From positions 23,660 to 87,659 of the forward strand of contig CAZWSI010000007.1 of the NCBI GenBank assembly GCA_964636405.1: a DNA stretch of 64,000 bases, written 5' to 3'. The position numbers and the translations under genes are program-made. Below, piece by piece: positions 1-8,655 of this stretch. The notes below the pieces were generated by a model. It saw only the letters and a program-made list of their open reading frames with translations, did not search any database and was not told the origin of the DNA. The number at the start of each line of letters is the position of its first letter. The first letter of the stretch is position 1. The stretch is from CAZKGE01 sp964636405. Its GTDB lineage: Bacteria > Bacillota > Clostridia > Christensenellales > CAG-138.

Positions 1-148
1 CAAGCGCATCGCAAGAGGCAGCGGCACGAGCGTGCAGGAGGTAAACCGCCTCATGAACCAGTTTGAGGCCAGCCGCAAAATGATGAAGCAGCTTGGCGGC
101 GGCAAAATGAAGCGGGGGCGCAGGGGCGCACTGCCCTTCGGATTCTAG
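1..148 (+). CDS. ffh: Signal recognition particle protein Ffh, C-terminal end (partial)
   Basis: Only the last 48 codons are in the window. The reading frame from base 2 gives RIARGSGTSVQEVNRLMNQFE, then a Met-rich and basic tail ending KRGRRGALPFGF. This is the end of the Ffh M domain, which binds 4.5S RNA and signal peptides. The gene is cut by the window edge. It sits just upstream of rpsP, the usual Firmicutes order. Recognition rests on the conserved RIARGSGTS segment. Confidence 0.9.
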   Translation, partial: KRIARGSGTSVQEVNRLMNQFEASRKMMKQLGGGKMKRGRRGALPFGF

Positions 149-208
149 GCGAACAACGGAGCATCCGTTTTCGAGATAGCACAAAATATTGTTGGAGGAA
201 AGAAACAT

Positions 209-451
209 ATGCTGAAGATCAGACTGCGCAGGATGGGCGCGAAGAAGGCTCCCTTTTACCGTATCGTCGTGGCGGACTCCCGCGCGCCCCGCAACGGCGC
301 GTTCGTAGAGGAGATCGGTTACTATAACCCCATCTCCGAGCCCGTGGAGCTCGTGGTGAAAAACGAAACCGCCGCCGAGTGGATCAGGAAGGGCGCCCAG
401 CCTACGGAAACCGTGCGTGCGCTTCTCAAAAAGAGCGGCGCGATTTCCTGA
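209..451 (+). CDS. rpsP: 30S ribosomal protein S16
   Basis: An 80-residue protein starting MLKIRLRRMGAKKAPFYR, the hallmark S16 N-terminus, followed by RIVVADSRAPRNG and a conserved GYYNP. S16 binds 16S rRNA and helps assemble the 30S body. The ATG follows a clear GGAGGAAAG ribosome site. Length matches the family (about 80-90 residues). It leads a tight run with khpA, rimM and trmD, all serving ribosome or tRNA maturation. Confidence 0.97.
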   Translation: MLKIRLRRMGAKKAPFYRIVVADSRAPRNGAFVEEIGYYNPISEPVELVVKNETAAEWIRKGAQPTETVRALLKKSGAIS

Positions 452-468
452 CGCAGGGGTAAGAAAGC

Positions 469-696
469 ATGGAGGAATTGTTGCGCTTTATCGCGGCGAG
501 CCTGGTGGACAATCCCGAATCCGTGGAGATTGTCACCAAGCAGGACGGTGAATATACCGTTTTGGAGCTGCACGTCGCCGAGGGCGATATGGGCAAGGTG
601 ATCGGCCGTCAGGGCCGCATCGCCAAGGCTATCCGCACGCTTGTCAAGGCGGCCTCCGCGCGCGAGGACAAAAAGTTTATGGTGGAAATCGTTTGA
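469..696 (+). CDS. khpA: KH-domain RNA-binding protein KhpA (YlqC)
   Basis: A 75-residue single KH domain with the GxxG-type loop in GKVIGRQGRIAKAIRTLVKA (about residues 42-61). KhpA proteins bind RNA, often with KhpB, and influence cell size and sRNA function in Gram-positives. The gene lies 17 bases after rpsP. Its stop codon overlaps the TTG start of rimM, suggesting translational coupling. The function is inferred from family and the fixed position between rpsP and rimM. Confidence 0.93.
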   Translation: MEELLRFIAASLVDNPESVEIVTKQDGEYTVLELHVAEGDMGKVIGRQGRIAKAIRTLVKAASAREDKKFMVEIV

Positions 697-1211
697 GCAG
701 CGCCTATCTGCGCATTGGACAGATTGTGCGTCCGCACGGTGTACACGGCGCGGTCAAGCTCGTCCCGCTGACGGACGACCCGCGCCGTTTTTCCGGCCTT
801 GCGGAGGCCTTTCTCGAGCAAGACGGCGCCTACAGCCCCATACGGGTTTTTGACGCGGGCGTGCGCCCCGACGCCGTTACGCTGCGCATCGCGGGCGTGG
901 ATACGCCGGAGGACGCGCAAGAGCTGCGCGGGCGCTATCTTTGCGTGGATCGCGCGCACGCGGCCTCCCTGCCCGAGGGCTCGTATTTTGTGTGCGACCT
1001 GATCGGCTGCGAGGTGTTCGATTCCGAGGGCGCGTCCTACGGCCGCATTACGGACGTGCTGGAAACGGGCGCGAACGACGTATACGAAGTGGACGGCGGC
1101 AAGCTTATGGTTCCGGCGCTCAAGCGCGTATTGCGCTCGGTCGATACGGCGCGAGGCCGCGTCGAGCTGGACGCGGACACGCTGCGGGAGGTGGGCCTCT
1201 TTGCGGATTGA
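693..1211 (+). CDS. rimM: 16S rRNA processing protein RimM
   Basis: A 172-residue protein with the RimM N-terminal motif YLRIGQIVRPHGVHGAVKL and a C-terminal PRC-barrel region (about residues 95-170, with GRITDVLETGANDVYEV and VPALKRVL). RimM helps 30S head assembly and binds S19. The start is TTG, overlapping the khpA stop. The 3' end overlaps the trmD start. The length is normal for the family. Confidence 0.95.
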   Translation: MSSAYLRIGQIVRPHGVHGAVKLVPLTDDPRRFSGLAEAFLEQDGAYSPIRVFDAGVRPDAVTLRIAGVDTPEDAQELRGRYLCVDRAHAASLPEGSYFVCDLIGCEVFDSEGASYGRITDVLETGANDVYEVDGGKLMVPALKRVLRSVDTARGRVELDADTLREVGLFAD

Positions 1212-1914
1212 TATTCTCACGCTCTTTCCCGAAATGTTTGCGCCCGTGTTTTCGGCAAGCATGCTGGGCCGCGCGCGCGAAAGCGGGATACTGGATATCC
1301 GCACCCATAATATCCGCGATTATGCGGACAACAAGCACGCAAAGACCGACGATTATCCCTTTGGCGGCGGCGCGGGCATGGTGATGATGGCGCAGCCCAT
1401 CTTTGATTGCATGGCAGCCGTGCAGGAGGGCGAAGCCGCTACGCGCATCCTGCTTACGCCGCGCGGCAAGCCGCTTACGCAGCAGCTTGCGCAGAAATTC
1501 GCCAAAGCGGAGCGGCTCATTTTGCTCTGCGGCCACTATGAGGGCGTAGACGAGCGGGTAAGCGCCGTGCTCGACGAGGAGATTTCCATTGGCGATTATA
1601 TCCTCACCGGCGGCGAATTGCCCGCCATGGTGCTTGTCGATTGCGTAAGCAGGCTGATTCCCGGCGTGCTGGGCTGCGATGCAAGCGCGGAGGACGAGTC
1701 CTTTTCGGATGGACTGTTGGAATACCCGCAGTATACCCGTCCCGCGTCCTTTCGGGGCATGGACGTGCCGGAGATTCTGCTTGGCGGCCACCACGCCAAA
1801 ATTATGGAATGGCGGCGCGGCAAGGCGCTTAACAAGACGCAGGAGGCGCGCCCGGCGCTGCTGGGGCGATTTGGCAAAGAAATGCTTGCATCGGCGCGAA
1901 AGCCTGTGCTATAA
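1201..1914 (+). CDS. trmD: tRNA (guanine-37-N1)-methyltransferase TrmD
   Basis: A 237-residue SPOUT methyltransferase beginning RIDILTLFPEMF. The trefoil-knot AdoMet region is seen in LLCGHYEGVDERV and EISIGDYILTGGELPAMV. It methylates G37 in tRNAs to prevent +1 frameshifting. The start is TTG inside the end of rimM, so the operon is tightly coupled. Its 3' end contains the promoter for rplS. Confidence 0.97.
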   Translation: MRIDILTLFPEMFAPVFSASMLGRARESGILDIRTHNIRDYADNKHAKTDDYPFGGGAGMVMMAQPIFDCMAAVQEGEAATRILLTPRGKPLTQQLAQKFAKAERLILLCGHYEGVDERVSAVLDEEISIGDYILTGGELPAMVLVDCVSRLIPGVLGCDASAEDESFSDGLLEYPQYTRPASFRGMDVPEILLGGHHAKIMEWRRGKALNKTQEARPALLGRFGKEMLASARKPVL

Positions 1915-1915
1915 T
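1886..1915 (+). promoter_or_regulatory. Promoter for rplS inside the trmD 3' end
   Basis: TTGCAT (1886-1891) and TATAAT (1910-1915) are separated by 18 bases and match the sigma-A pattern well. The -10 box overlaps the trmD stop codon, 74 bases before the rplS start. It gives rplS transcription independent of the upstream operon. Confidence 0.65.
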
Positions 1916-1988
1916 CGCGTTTGTGACTATGGACGGTCCAATGTCCGGCAAGGATATGAACGTCTGAAAAAAGAAGGAGAAAAATTAC

Positions 1989-2351
1989 ATGTCGGACATC
2001 ATCAACCAACTGGAAAAAGAGCAGCTTCGCTCGGATCTGCCGGAGCTGGAAATTGGCGATACGGTTCGCGTTTTCGTCAAGGTCGTCGAGGGCAACCGCG
2101 AACGTCTGCAAAACTTTGAGGGCGTCGTCATCAAAATGCAGGGCGGCGGCATTCGCAAGTCGTTCACCGTCCGCCGCATTTCCTATGGCGTGGGCGTAGA
2201 GCGTACCTTTCCCTACAACAGCCCCCGCCTGGGCCGCATCGAGGTGGTGCGTCACGGCGAGGTGCGCCGCGCCAAGCTGTATTATCTGCGGGATCGCGCG
2301 GGCAAGGCCGCCAAGGTGCGCGAGCGCATCGTAGAAAAGAAAGAGTCCTGA
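1989..2351 (+). CDS. rplS: 50S ribosomal protein L19
   Basis: A 120-residue protein with the L19 signatures LPELEIGDTVRVFVKV and RLQNFEGVVIKMQGGG, then FTVRRISYGVGVERTFP. L19 sits at the 30S-50S interface. The start ATG follows AAGAAGGAG. It has its own promoter in trmD and is followed at once by a rho-independent terminator, so it can be a single-gene transcript. Confidence 0.97.
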   Translation: MSDIINQLEKEQLRSDLPELEIGDTVRVFVKVVEGNRERLQNFEGVVIKMQGGGIRKSFTVRRISYGVGVERTFPYNSPRLGRIEVVRHGEVRRAKLYYLRDRAGKAAKVRERIVEKKES

Positions 2352-2364
2352 ATCGATTCACCCA

Positions 2365-2396
2365 AAACCCCGGCTGCGAAAGCGAAGGGGTTTTTT
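2365..2396 (+). terminator. Rho-independent terminator after rplS
   Basis: AAAACCCC (2365-2372) pairs with GGGGTTTT (2388-2395), followed by a run of T. It lies directly behind the rplS stop. Confidence 0.75.
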
Positions 2397-2412
2397 GATA
2401 GGCGGCTTTTAA

Positions 2413-3264
2413 ATGGAGATTCAATGGTATCCCGGCCACATGGCCAAAGCAAAACGGAAATTGATCGAGGAGCTCCGCCGCGTGGACGTGGTGGTGGAGC
2501 TGCTTGATGCGCGCGCGCCGCGCGCCACGCGCAACCCGGATTTTGCGCGCCTCTGTGCGGGCAAGGCGCGGGTCGTGCTGCTCAACAAGAGCGATTTGGC
2601 AAATGACGCCATTACGCAGGGCTGGCTTGCGCATTTTCGCGCCAAGGGGCTTTCCGCCGACGCGGTGGCCGCTACGGGCGGGAGCGCGCGCAAAAGGGCC
2701 GTGGCGCTTATCGAGCGCGCCGCCGCGCCGCAGGTTGCGCGCATGGCGGATAAGGGCGTAAAAAAGGTCGTGCGCGCCATGATCGTGGGCATCCCCAACG
2801 TGGGCAAATCCACGCTGATTAACCGCGTGGCGGGCGCGCGCACCGCCGCCGTGGGCGACCGCCCGGGCGTAACGAGAAGCGACCAGTGGGTCAAGATTAC
2901 GCCCTATCTCGAGCTGCTGGACACCCCGGGCATGCTCTGGCCCAAGCTGGACGATCAAAAGGACGCTCTGCACCTGGCGTTCCTCGGCTCCATCCGAGAC
3001 GAGATCCTGGACGAGGAGCACCTTGCCACGCGTATGCTTGCCGAATTGCAGAGTATTGCGCCCGCGCAGCTCGCCGCGCGCTATGCGGCAATCTTGCCCG
3101 ATACGCCGGAAACGGAGCTTTTAACCGCGCTGGCGAAGTGCCGGGGCTTCCTGCTGCCGGGCGGCGTTGCGGACACGGAGCGCGCGGCGCGCATCGCGCT
3201 GGACGAATTCCGCGCGGGCAGGCTTGGCCGCGTTTCGTTGGAACGTGCGCCGGAGGTATGCTAG
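2413..3264 (+). CDS. rbgA: Ribosome biogenesis GTPase RbgA (YlqF)
   Basis: A 283-residue circularly permuted GTPase. It begins IQWYPGHMAKAKR, typical of YlqF. The G4 motif (LLNKSDLA, about residue 56) precedes G1 (GIPNVGKSTLIN, about residue 130) and G3 (LDTPGMLWP, about residue 171), which is the permuted order. RbgA acts late in 50S assembly. In Firmicutes it lies between rplS and rnhB, as here. Length fits the family (about 280). Confidence 0.95.
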   Translation: MEIQWYPGHMAKAKRKLIEELRRVDVVVELLDARAPRATRNPDFARLCAGKARVVLLNKSDLANDAITQGWLAHFRAKGLSADAVAATGGSARKRAVALIERAAAPQVARMADKGVKKVVRAMIVGIPNVGKSTLINRVAGARTAAVGDRPGVTRSDQWVKITPYLELLDTPGMLWPKLDDQKDALHLAFLGSIRDEILDEEHLATRMLAELQSIAPAQLAARYAAILPDTPETELLTALAKCRGFLLPGGVADTERAARIALDEFRAGRLGRVSLERAPEVC

Positions 3265-3265
3265 C

Positions 3266-3892
3266 GTGGCGCGGGTTTCACGGCAGGAACGGCTTGACGC
3301 GCTGACTAAAACCGATTGCGTATACTGGTCGCAAAGCGGCGCGCTGCTTGCGGGCATGGACGAGGTTGGCCGGGGGCCGCTGGCGGGGCCCGTGGCGGCC
3401 TGCTGCGCCGTGATGCCGCCTCAGCCGCTTGTTTTAGGTGTGGACGATTCCAAAAAGCTTTCCGAGAAGCGCCGCGAAGCGCTGTTTGACCCGCTGACGC
3501 GAACCGCGCTTGCCTATGCGGTCGCGTTTGTCGAGCCCGCCGTAATCGACGAAATCAACATATTGGAAGCCACGCGGCTTGCCTTTACGCGGGCCTTCGC
3601 GGGGATCGGCCTGCCCGTGACCGACGTGCTTATCGATGCGCTTACGGGCCTCTCGCTCCCGACAAAGCAGCATGTTTTGGTGCATGGGGACGCGCTTTCC
3701 TATTCCATCGCGGCGGCCTCCGTCATCGCAAAGGTCGCAAGGGATCGCTATATGCTCGAGCAGGACGCGCTCTATCCGCAATACGGCTTTGCCCAAAACA
3801 AGGGCTATGGCACGGCTGCGCATATCGCGGCCCTCCGCGCGCACGGGCCGTGCCCCATCCATCGGGCCAGCTTTATCGGTAAGTTCCTATGA
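3266..3892 (+). CDS. rnhB: Ribonuclease HII
   Basis: A 208-residue RNase HII with the active-site motif AGMDEVGRGPLAGPV (Asp and Glu about residues 31-32), then VDDSKKLSEKRRE and the later DALTG carboxylate. The HGDALSYSIAAASVIAKVARD block is typical. It removes RNA and single ribonucleotides from DNA duplexes. The GTG at 3266 follows GGAGG with 9-base spacing, so it is preferred over upstream starts inside rbgA. The stop overlaps the yraN ATG. Confidence 0.95.
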   Translation: MARVSRQERLDALTKTDCVYWSQSGALLAGMDEVGRGPLAGPVAACCAVMPPQPLVLGVDDSKKLSEKRREALFDPLTRTALAYAVAFVEPAVIDEINILEATRLAFTRAFAGIGLPVTDVLIDALTGLSLPTKQHVLVHGDALSYSIAAASVIAKVARDRYMLEQDALYPQYGFAQNKGYGTAAHIAALRAHGPCPIHRASFIGKFL

Positions 3893-4233
3893 ACGCAATA
3901 GCGCGCGGAGACTATGGAGAGCGCCTTGCGCAGGCCTATTTGGAGCGTCGCGGCTACCGGCTGCTTGCGAAGAATTATCGCGCCGGGCGGCACGAAATCG
4001 ACCTTGTCATGCGCGACGGCGCGTATACGGTCTTTGTGAAGGTCAAGGCGCGCGCTTCCACGGCCTACGGCATGCCGGGCGAAGCGGTGTCGGCCGCAAA
4101 GCGCCGTTTTTTAACCATCGCGGCGCAGAGCTACCTTGCTGAGCACGCGCTTTTGGACAGCCCGGCGCGCTTCGACGTGATCGAGGTTTACCTCCGAAAT
4201 GACGAAATTCGTCACATTGAAAACGCATTTTGA
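3889..4233 (+). CDS. YraN / UPF0102 family protein, altered nuclease-fold residue
   Basis: A 114-residue protein with the UPF0102 layout: ARGDYGERLAQAYLERRGYRLLAKNYR, then HEIDLVMRDG. These proteins have a restriction-endonuclease-like fold and commonly carry FVEVK as part of the PD-(D/E)XK set. Here the motif reads FVKVKAR, so the acidic residue is a lysine and catalysis may be lost. The gene overlaps rnhB by four bases. Its role in DNA metabolism is unproven; some relatives support competence. Confidence 0.88.
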   Translation: MNAIARGDYGERLAQAYLERRGYRLLAKNYRAGRHEIDLVMRDGAYTVFVKVKARASTAYGMPGEAVSAAKRRFLTIAAQSYLAEHALLDSPARFDVIEVYLRNDEIRHIENAF

Positions 4234-4245
4234 ACGCCGATTCCG

Positions 4246-4275
4246 TTGCGGGCGCGCGGCCTGTTGTGTTATAGT
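4246..4275 (+). promoter_or_regulatory. Candidate promoter for the glycosyltransferase gene
   Basis: TTGCGG (4246-4251) and TATAGT (4270-4275) are 18 bases apart, about 55 bases before the proposed start. Both hexamers are partial matches to sigma-A. Confidence 0.4.
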
Positions 4276-4331
4276 GAGTGTGCGTTCGGGAAAGAATTCC
4301 CTTTATTGTGAAATATGAAGGTATGTCTGTC

Positions 4332-7300
4332 TTGAAAAAGCTTGCTGCGATTCTTGTCGTTCTCCTGTTCATCGTTTCCCTGCCCGTTTCGGCGCTTGCC
4401 GAAGAGGGGGACACGCTGCTTGGAAGCGAATTGCTCTACAACGCCGATTTTTCTGTCCAATCCGAGTATGCCGCGCTGCCGGCGGGCTGGGAGCTGGACG
4501 CGTACGACGCGTCCTCCGACGCGGTTTCCGCCTATACCGGCGAGGACGAAGCCCACGGCGCTTTCGTTGTGCTCGAAAACCGTTCCGCAAACGACGCCCG
4601 CGTGTGCCAAAACGTAACGGTCGAGCCCGACAGCGTATACCGGCTTACCGCGCTTGCGCGCGTGGACAACGTGGCGGGGGAGCGCGGCGCGACGCTCTCC
4701 ATCGACAATTATTCCATCGACGGCACCTATTGCTTTTCGCCGGACGTGGCGCAAGCTTCGGAGGAATGGAAGGAACTGACGCTGTATGTGCGCACCGGGC
4801 GGGAGCAGCGTACGCTGCGGGTCGCGCTGCGGCTGGGGGGCTACGGCTCCACGGCCAAGGGCACGGCCATGTTCTGCCAGGCGTCGCTTGTTGCCTGCCA
4901 GCCCAACGCATACGCGGACGTGGTGGATCTTCCCACCGAAAACGGCGCGGCGGGCAGCGCGACCGGCTCGATTGATCTTGTGCGCGCCTCGAGTGGCGGC
5001 ATGCTTACGCTCATTCTCGCCTGCGGCCTGCTTGCGGGCGGCCTGTACGCGCTTTACTATCGCCGCCGCCTCCGTTACGAAAGCGACTGGCCCTTTTCAG
5101 GCATGGCGGAGCGCACGTCGCTTGCCGTCATTCTGTTTTCCGCGTTTGTGCTGCGGCTCGTGCTCTCCGCAATATTCGTCGGGCATTCCACGGATATCAA
5201 CTGCTTCATGGCATGGGGCGAAGCGGTACTAAATGGCGGCATGTCGAATTTTTACACCTCCGGCATGTTCGCGGATTATCCGCCGGGCTATATGTATGTG
5301 TGCGGCTTCCTTTCGTGGCTCGCGAGGCTTTTCGGCATGTCCTACGGCGGGCCGGGCTACGTATTCCTTTTCAAGCTTCCCGCCACGGCTTGCGATTTGG
5401 CAACCGCGCTGCTGCTTTATAAGTTTGCCCAGCGCAATAAGCTGCGGCCGGGCTTTTCCGTTACGCTTGCGGCGCTTTTCGCGCTCAATCCCGCCATCAG
5501 CTTTATCTCCGGCGCCTGGGGGCAGATCGATTCGGTGCTGACCCTTGCCATCGCCGCCACGTTCTGGCTCTTTATGGAGGACCGGCGTGTGCTTTCCGGC
5601 CTCGTTTACGGCCTTGCCATCCTTTTCAAACCGCAGGCGCTCATGTTCGGCCCGCTGCTGGCCATCATGTACCTTCTGGATGTGTTTGGCGAGCATTGGA
5701 AGAAACGCCTTGTCGAAACGGTGCTGGCGGTGCTTGGCGCGTGCGCGGTGCTCCTTCTCCTTTCGCTCCCCTTCAAGGGCACGCAGCAGGGCTTTTGGCT
5801 TGCGGACAAGTATTTCAGCACGGCCGGCTCGTATCCCTACGCCAGCATCGAGGCGTTTAATCTGCCCGCGCTGCTCGGGGGGAACTGGGCGCCCGTAACA
5901 AGGCGCGTGCTGGGTCTGCCCTATAAAGTCTGGGGCACGTTCTTTATCGGCTGCGCCATCGTGCTTGCCGGGCTGTTGTACGCGCGCGGCCGCCGCGAAA
6001 ACCGCGGGGCAGGCTTTCTTGCGGCGGCGTTTATGCTCGCCATGATTTTTACCTTCGGGCATTATATGCACGAACGGTATCTGCTGCCCGTGCTGCTGCT
6101 GCTGCTTGTTTCCTACATGTTCTATCGCGACAGGCGGCTTTTGGTCGCGTTCGGCGCGCTCACGGCGGTTACGCTCGTAAACGCCTACGCCGCCATGTAT
6201 ATTGTCGATCATCAGGACGCGCGCGGCGCGCTATACGAAACGGTCACGCGCCTCGCCTCCGCTGCCGAGGTGCTGGGCTTTGGCTATTTTGCCTATACCG
6301 CTTTCGATTTGGTATGCAAAAAACGCTCGCTGGCGCCCATTAACGGGCCCTTGCCCGCCGGGCTGGGGGGCGCGCCCGCCGCTTGCTCCGGCAAGAGCGA
6401 GGTGCGTCTTGTATCGGAGCATGAGCCAATGCGCTATACCAAGCGCGATTATCTGCTGCTTGGCGCGCTCACGCTCGTATACGGCGTGCTGGCGCTTACC
6501 AACCTCGGCACGCTCAAGGCCCCGCAGACCGCTTGGCAGCCGGAATCGGCCGGAGAAAGCGTGACCGTACGCTTTGACGGGCCTTATCAGGTTGCAGAAT
6601 TCTGGGTTTACGGCAACATTACGCAAAACGGTATGCTCCTCGTATCCAACGGCGGGGGCGATGACGTGAGCTATACCCAGACCTGCGACGATATGTTCCG
6701 CTGGCACGAGGTGGAAGCGGGGTTTACCGCCTCTTCCGTCACGCTCATGCAATATTCGGGCCGGCTTAATCTCAACGAAATCGCGTTTTTTGATGAGAAC
6801 GGGGCGTTGATCCCCGCCTGGGTGGTCGATCCCGTTGGCTCGCAAGCCGCCCTCCTCGACGAGCAAGCTACCGTGCCGGATGCGCCTTCGTGTTTTAACG
6901 GCATGTATTTTGACGAGCTCTATCACGGCCGCACAGCCTACGAGCACCTGCATAATCTCGCGCCCTACGAAAACTCGCATCCGCCGCTCGGCAAGCTTTT
7001 TATCGCGCTGGGCGTGGCGGTGTTCGACATGTGCCCGTTTGGCTGGCGGGTGGTGGGCGCGCTGTTCGGCATCGGCATGCTGCCCATCTTCTATGCCTTT
7101 GCGCGGCGGCTGATGAAGCGCACGGACTATGCCTTCGTCGCCACGGCGCTGTTTGCGTTCGATTTCATGCATTTTACGCAGACCCGCATCGCGACCATCG
7201 ACGTATACGCGGTGTTCTTCATCCTGCTCATGTTCTACTATATGCTGCGCTATGTGCAGATGAATTTCTTCGTGGAGGATTTTCGCAAGACCTTAACGCC

Positions 7301-8168
7301 GCTCGCGCTCTCCGGCGTGTTTTTCGGGCTGGGGGCGGCGTGCAAGTGGATCAGCCTCTACGCGGGGGCGGGCCTTGCCGTGCTGTTCTTCTGGTCGCTC
7401 GGGACGCGCTTTGCAGAATTTCGCCGCGCGCAGAAATCCGGCACGAAGAAGGAGCGGGAGCAGACGGCGCGCTTCGGGGCGTATGCGACCAAAACGCTGC
7501 TCTGGTGCTGCCTGTTTTTTGTGGCGATCCCCTTTACGATCTACTTTTTGTCCTATTTGCCCTACTATATCTACGAGTCCGGCCAAAAGACCTCCTACGG
7601 CGCGAAGGACGCGTTCTCTACCTTCTGGCGCTATCAAAACTATATGTACGGCTACCACAGCACGCTCAAGGAAACGCACTCCTACCAGTCCGCCTGGTAT
7701 CAGTGGCCCTTTACCGAAAAGCCCATGTGGTATTATTTCGCCTTTGTAAAGGGCAAGCTGTCCACGCTGACCGCCTCGGGCAATCCGGCTGTCTGGTGGG
7801 TGGGCTCGGTGGGCGCGGTTTCGCTTTTCGGCCTCACGCTGGCGGGGCGGGTTAAAAAAGAGCGGGCGCTCATGGTGCTGCTCATTGGCGTGCTGGCCAA
7901 TTATTTGCCCTGGGTGCTGGTCACGCGCTGCACCTTCATCTATCACTTTTTTGCCACCGTGCCCTTCATTCTGCTCGCGACGGTTTATCTGCTCTGCTGG
8001 TGGGAAAAGAAGGAGCCCGCGTACGCCTTTGTCAAATGGGCGTGGCTAGGCCTTGCGCTGCTGCTGTTTATCCTGCTGTATCCGGGCCTGTCCGGCCTGC
8101 CCGTGGACGCCGCGTGGGCCGCGTTTCTTAAAAAACTACCGGGGGGACTATTGATGTATGGAGCCTAA
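4332..8168 (+). CDS. Giant membrane protein with two glycosyltransferase modules (C-terminal GT39/PMT-like)
   Basis: About 1,278 residues. A signal peptide (LAAILVVLLFIVSLPVSALA) leads to an extracytoplasmic beta-rich region to about residue 210, then a first multi-membrane glycosyltransferase module with an STDINCFMAWGEA loop. A second beta-rich region follows (about 735-840), then a second multi-membrane module with FDELYHGRTA and SHPPLGKLF. These match the DE and HPP motifs of protein O-mannosyltransferases, which use polyprenyl-phosphate sugars outside the membrane. The start is uncertain: TTG at 4332 has GAAGG 10 bases upstream, while ATG at 4323 is too close to it. It overlaps the GtrA-like gene by 11 bases. 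The acceptor is unknown. Confidence 0.8.
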   Translation: MKKLAAILVVLLFIVSLPVSALAEEGDTLLGSELLYNADFSVQSEYAALPAGWELDAYDASSDAVSAYTGEDEAHGAFVVLENRSANDARVCQNVTVEPDSVYRLTALARVDNVAGERGATLSIDNYSIDGTYCFSPDVAQASEEWKELTLYVRTGREQRTLRVALRLGGYGSTAKGTAMFCQASLVACQPNAYADVVDLPTENGAAGSATGSIDLVRASSGGMLTLILACGLLAGGLYALYYRRRLRYESDWPFSGMAERTSLAVILFSAFVLRLVLSAIFVGHSTDINCFMAWGEAVLNGGMSNFYTSGMFADYPPGYMYVCGFLSWLARLFGMSYGGPGYVFLFKLPATACDLATALLLYKFAQRNKLRPGFSVTLAALFALNPAISFISGAWGQIDSVLTLAIAATFWLFMEDRRVLSGLVYGLAILFKPQALMFGPLLAIMYLLDVFGEHWKKRLVETVLAVLGACAVLLLLSLPFKGTQQGFWLADKYFSTAGSYPYASIEAFNLPALLGGNWAPVTRRVLGLPYKVWGTFFIGCAIVLAGLLYARGRRENRGAGFLAAAFMLAMIFTFGHYMHERYLLPVLLLLLVSYMFYRDRRLLVAFGALTAVTLVNAYAAMYIVDHQDARGALYETVTRLASAAEVLGFGYFAYTAFDLVCKKRSLAPINGPLPAGLGGAPAACSGKSEVRLVSEHEPMRYTKRDYLLLGALTLVYGVLALTNLGTLKAPQTAWQPESAGESVTVRFDGPYQVAEFWVYGNITQNGMLLVSNGGGDDVSYTQTCDDMFRWHEVEAGFTASSVTLMQYSGRLNLNEIAFFDENGALIPAWVVDPVGSQAALLDEQATVPDAPSCFNGMYFDELYHGRTAYEHLHNLAPYENSHPPLGKLFIALGVAVFDMCPFGWRVVGALFGIGMLPIFYAFARRLMKRTDYAFVATALFAFDFMHFTQTRIATIDVYAVFFILLMFYYMLRYVQMNFFVEDFRKTLTPLALSGVFFGLGAACKWISLYAGAGLAVLFFWSLGTRFAEFRRAQKSGTKKEREQTARFGAYATKTLLWCCLFFVAIPFTIYFLSYLPYYIYESGQKTSYGAKDAFSTFWRYQNYMYGYHSTLKETHSYQSAWYQWPFTEKPMWYYFAFVKGKLSTLTASGNPAVWWVGSVGAVSLFGLTLAGRVKKERALMVLLIGVLANYLPWVLVTRCTFIYHFFATVPFILLATVYLLCWWEKKEPAYAFVKWAWLGLALLLFILLYPGLSGLPVDAAWAAFLKKLPGGLLMYGA

Positions 8169-8652
8169 AGCAAAAAAGAACGCCTGGAAGACGCTCGTAC
8201 AGTTCATCAAGTTCAATATTGTGGGCGTGATGAACACGCTGGTGGACTTTGTCGTTTTTCAACTGCTGAACCTCTTGGTGGGCTGGACGTATCTGGCCCA
8301 GATCATCAGCTACACCTGCGGCATTGTAAACAGCTATATTTTTAACAGCAGTTGGACCTTCAAGGAGGAGCGCACCCGTTCCTTTAAGGAGATGGCGCTG
8401 TTTTTGGCGGTAAATCTCTGCTCCCTTTCCGTGTCGCTGGGCGTAATCTGGCTGTGCAAAAACGCGCTCGGCGTGACTGACGAATGGGTAGCTTCTTGGA
8501 TGCCCGCCCTGTTTGGGGGCTTTATTAAAGGCGATACGGTATGCAAGCTGATCGCCACGCTCTGCGCGATTGTCGTAAACTATGCCGGAAACAAGCTCTT
8601 TGTGTTTCAGGGGAAGAACAAAACCCCGGAGGCGTCGGAGCGGGAGGGTTAA
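8158..8652 (+). CDS. GtrA-like flippase family membrane protein
   Basis: A 164-residue protein with four predicted membrane helices and the GtrA signatures FIKFNIVGVMNTLVDFVVF and ISYTCGIVNSYIFNSSWTF. A final VVNYAGNKLFVF is also typical. GtrA proteins are thought to help move polyprenyl-phosphate sugars across the membrane. The overlap with the preceding glycosyltransferase supports a joint role: this protein supplies the lipid-linked sugar that the transferase uses. Confidence 0.88.
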   Translation: MEPKAKKNAWKTLVQFIKFNIVGVMNTLVDFVVFQLLNLLVGWTYLAQIISYTCGIVNSYIFNSSWTFKEERTRSFKEMALFLAVNLCSLSVSLGVIWLCKNALGVTDEWVASWMPALFGGFIKGDTVCKLIATLCAIVVNYAGNKLFVFQGKNKTPEASEREG

Positions 8653-8655
8653 TCG

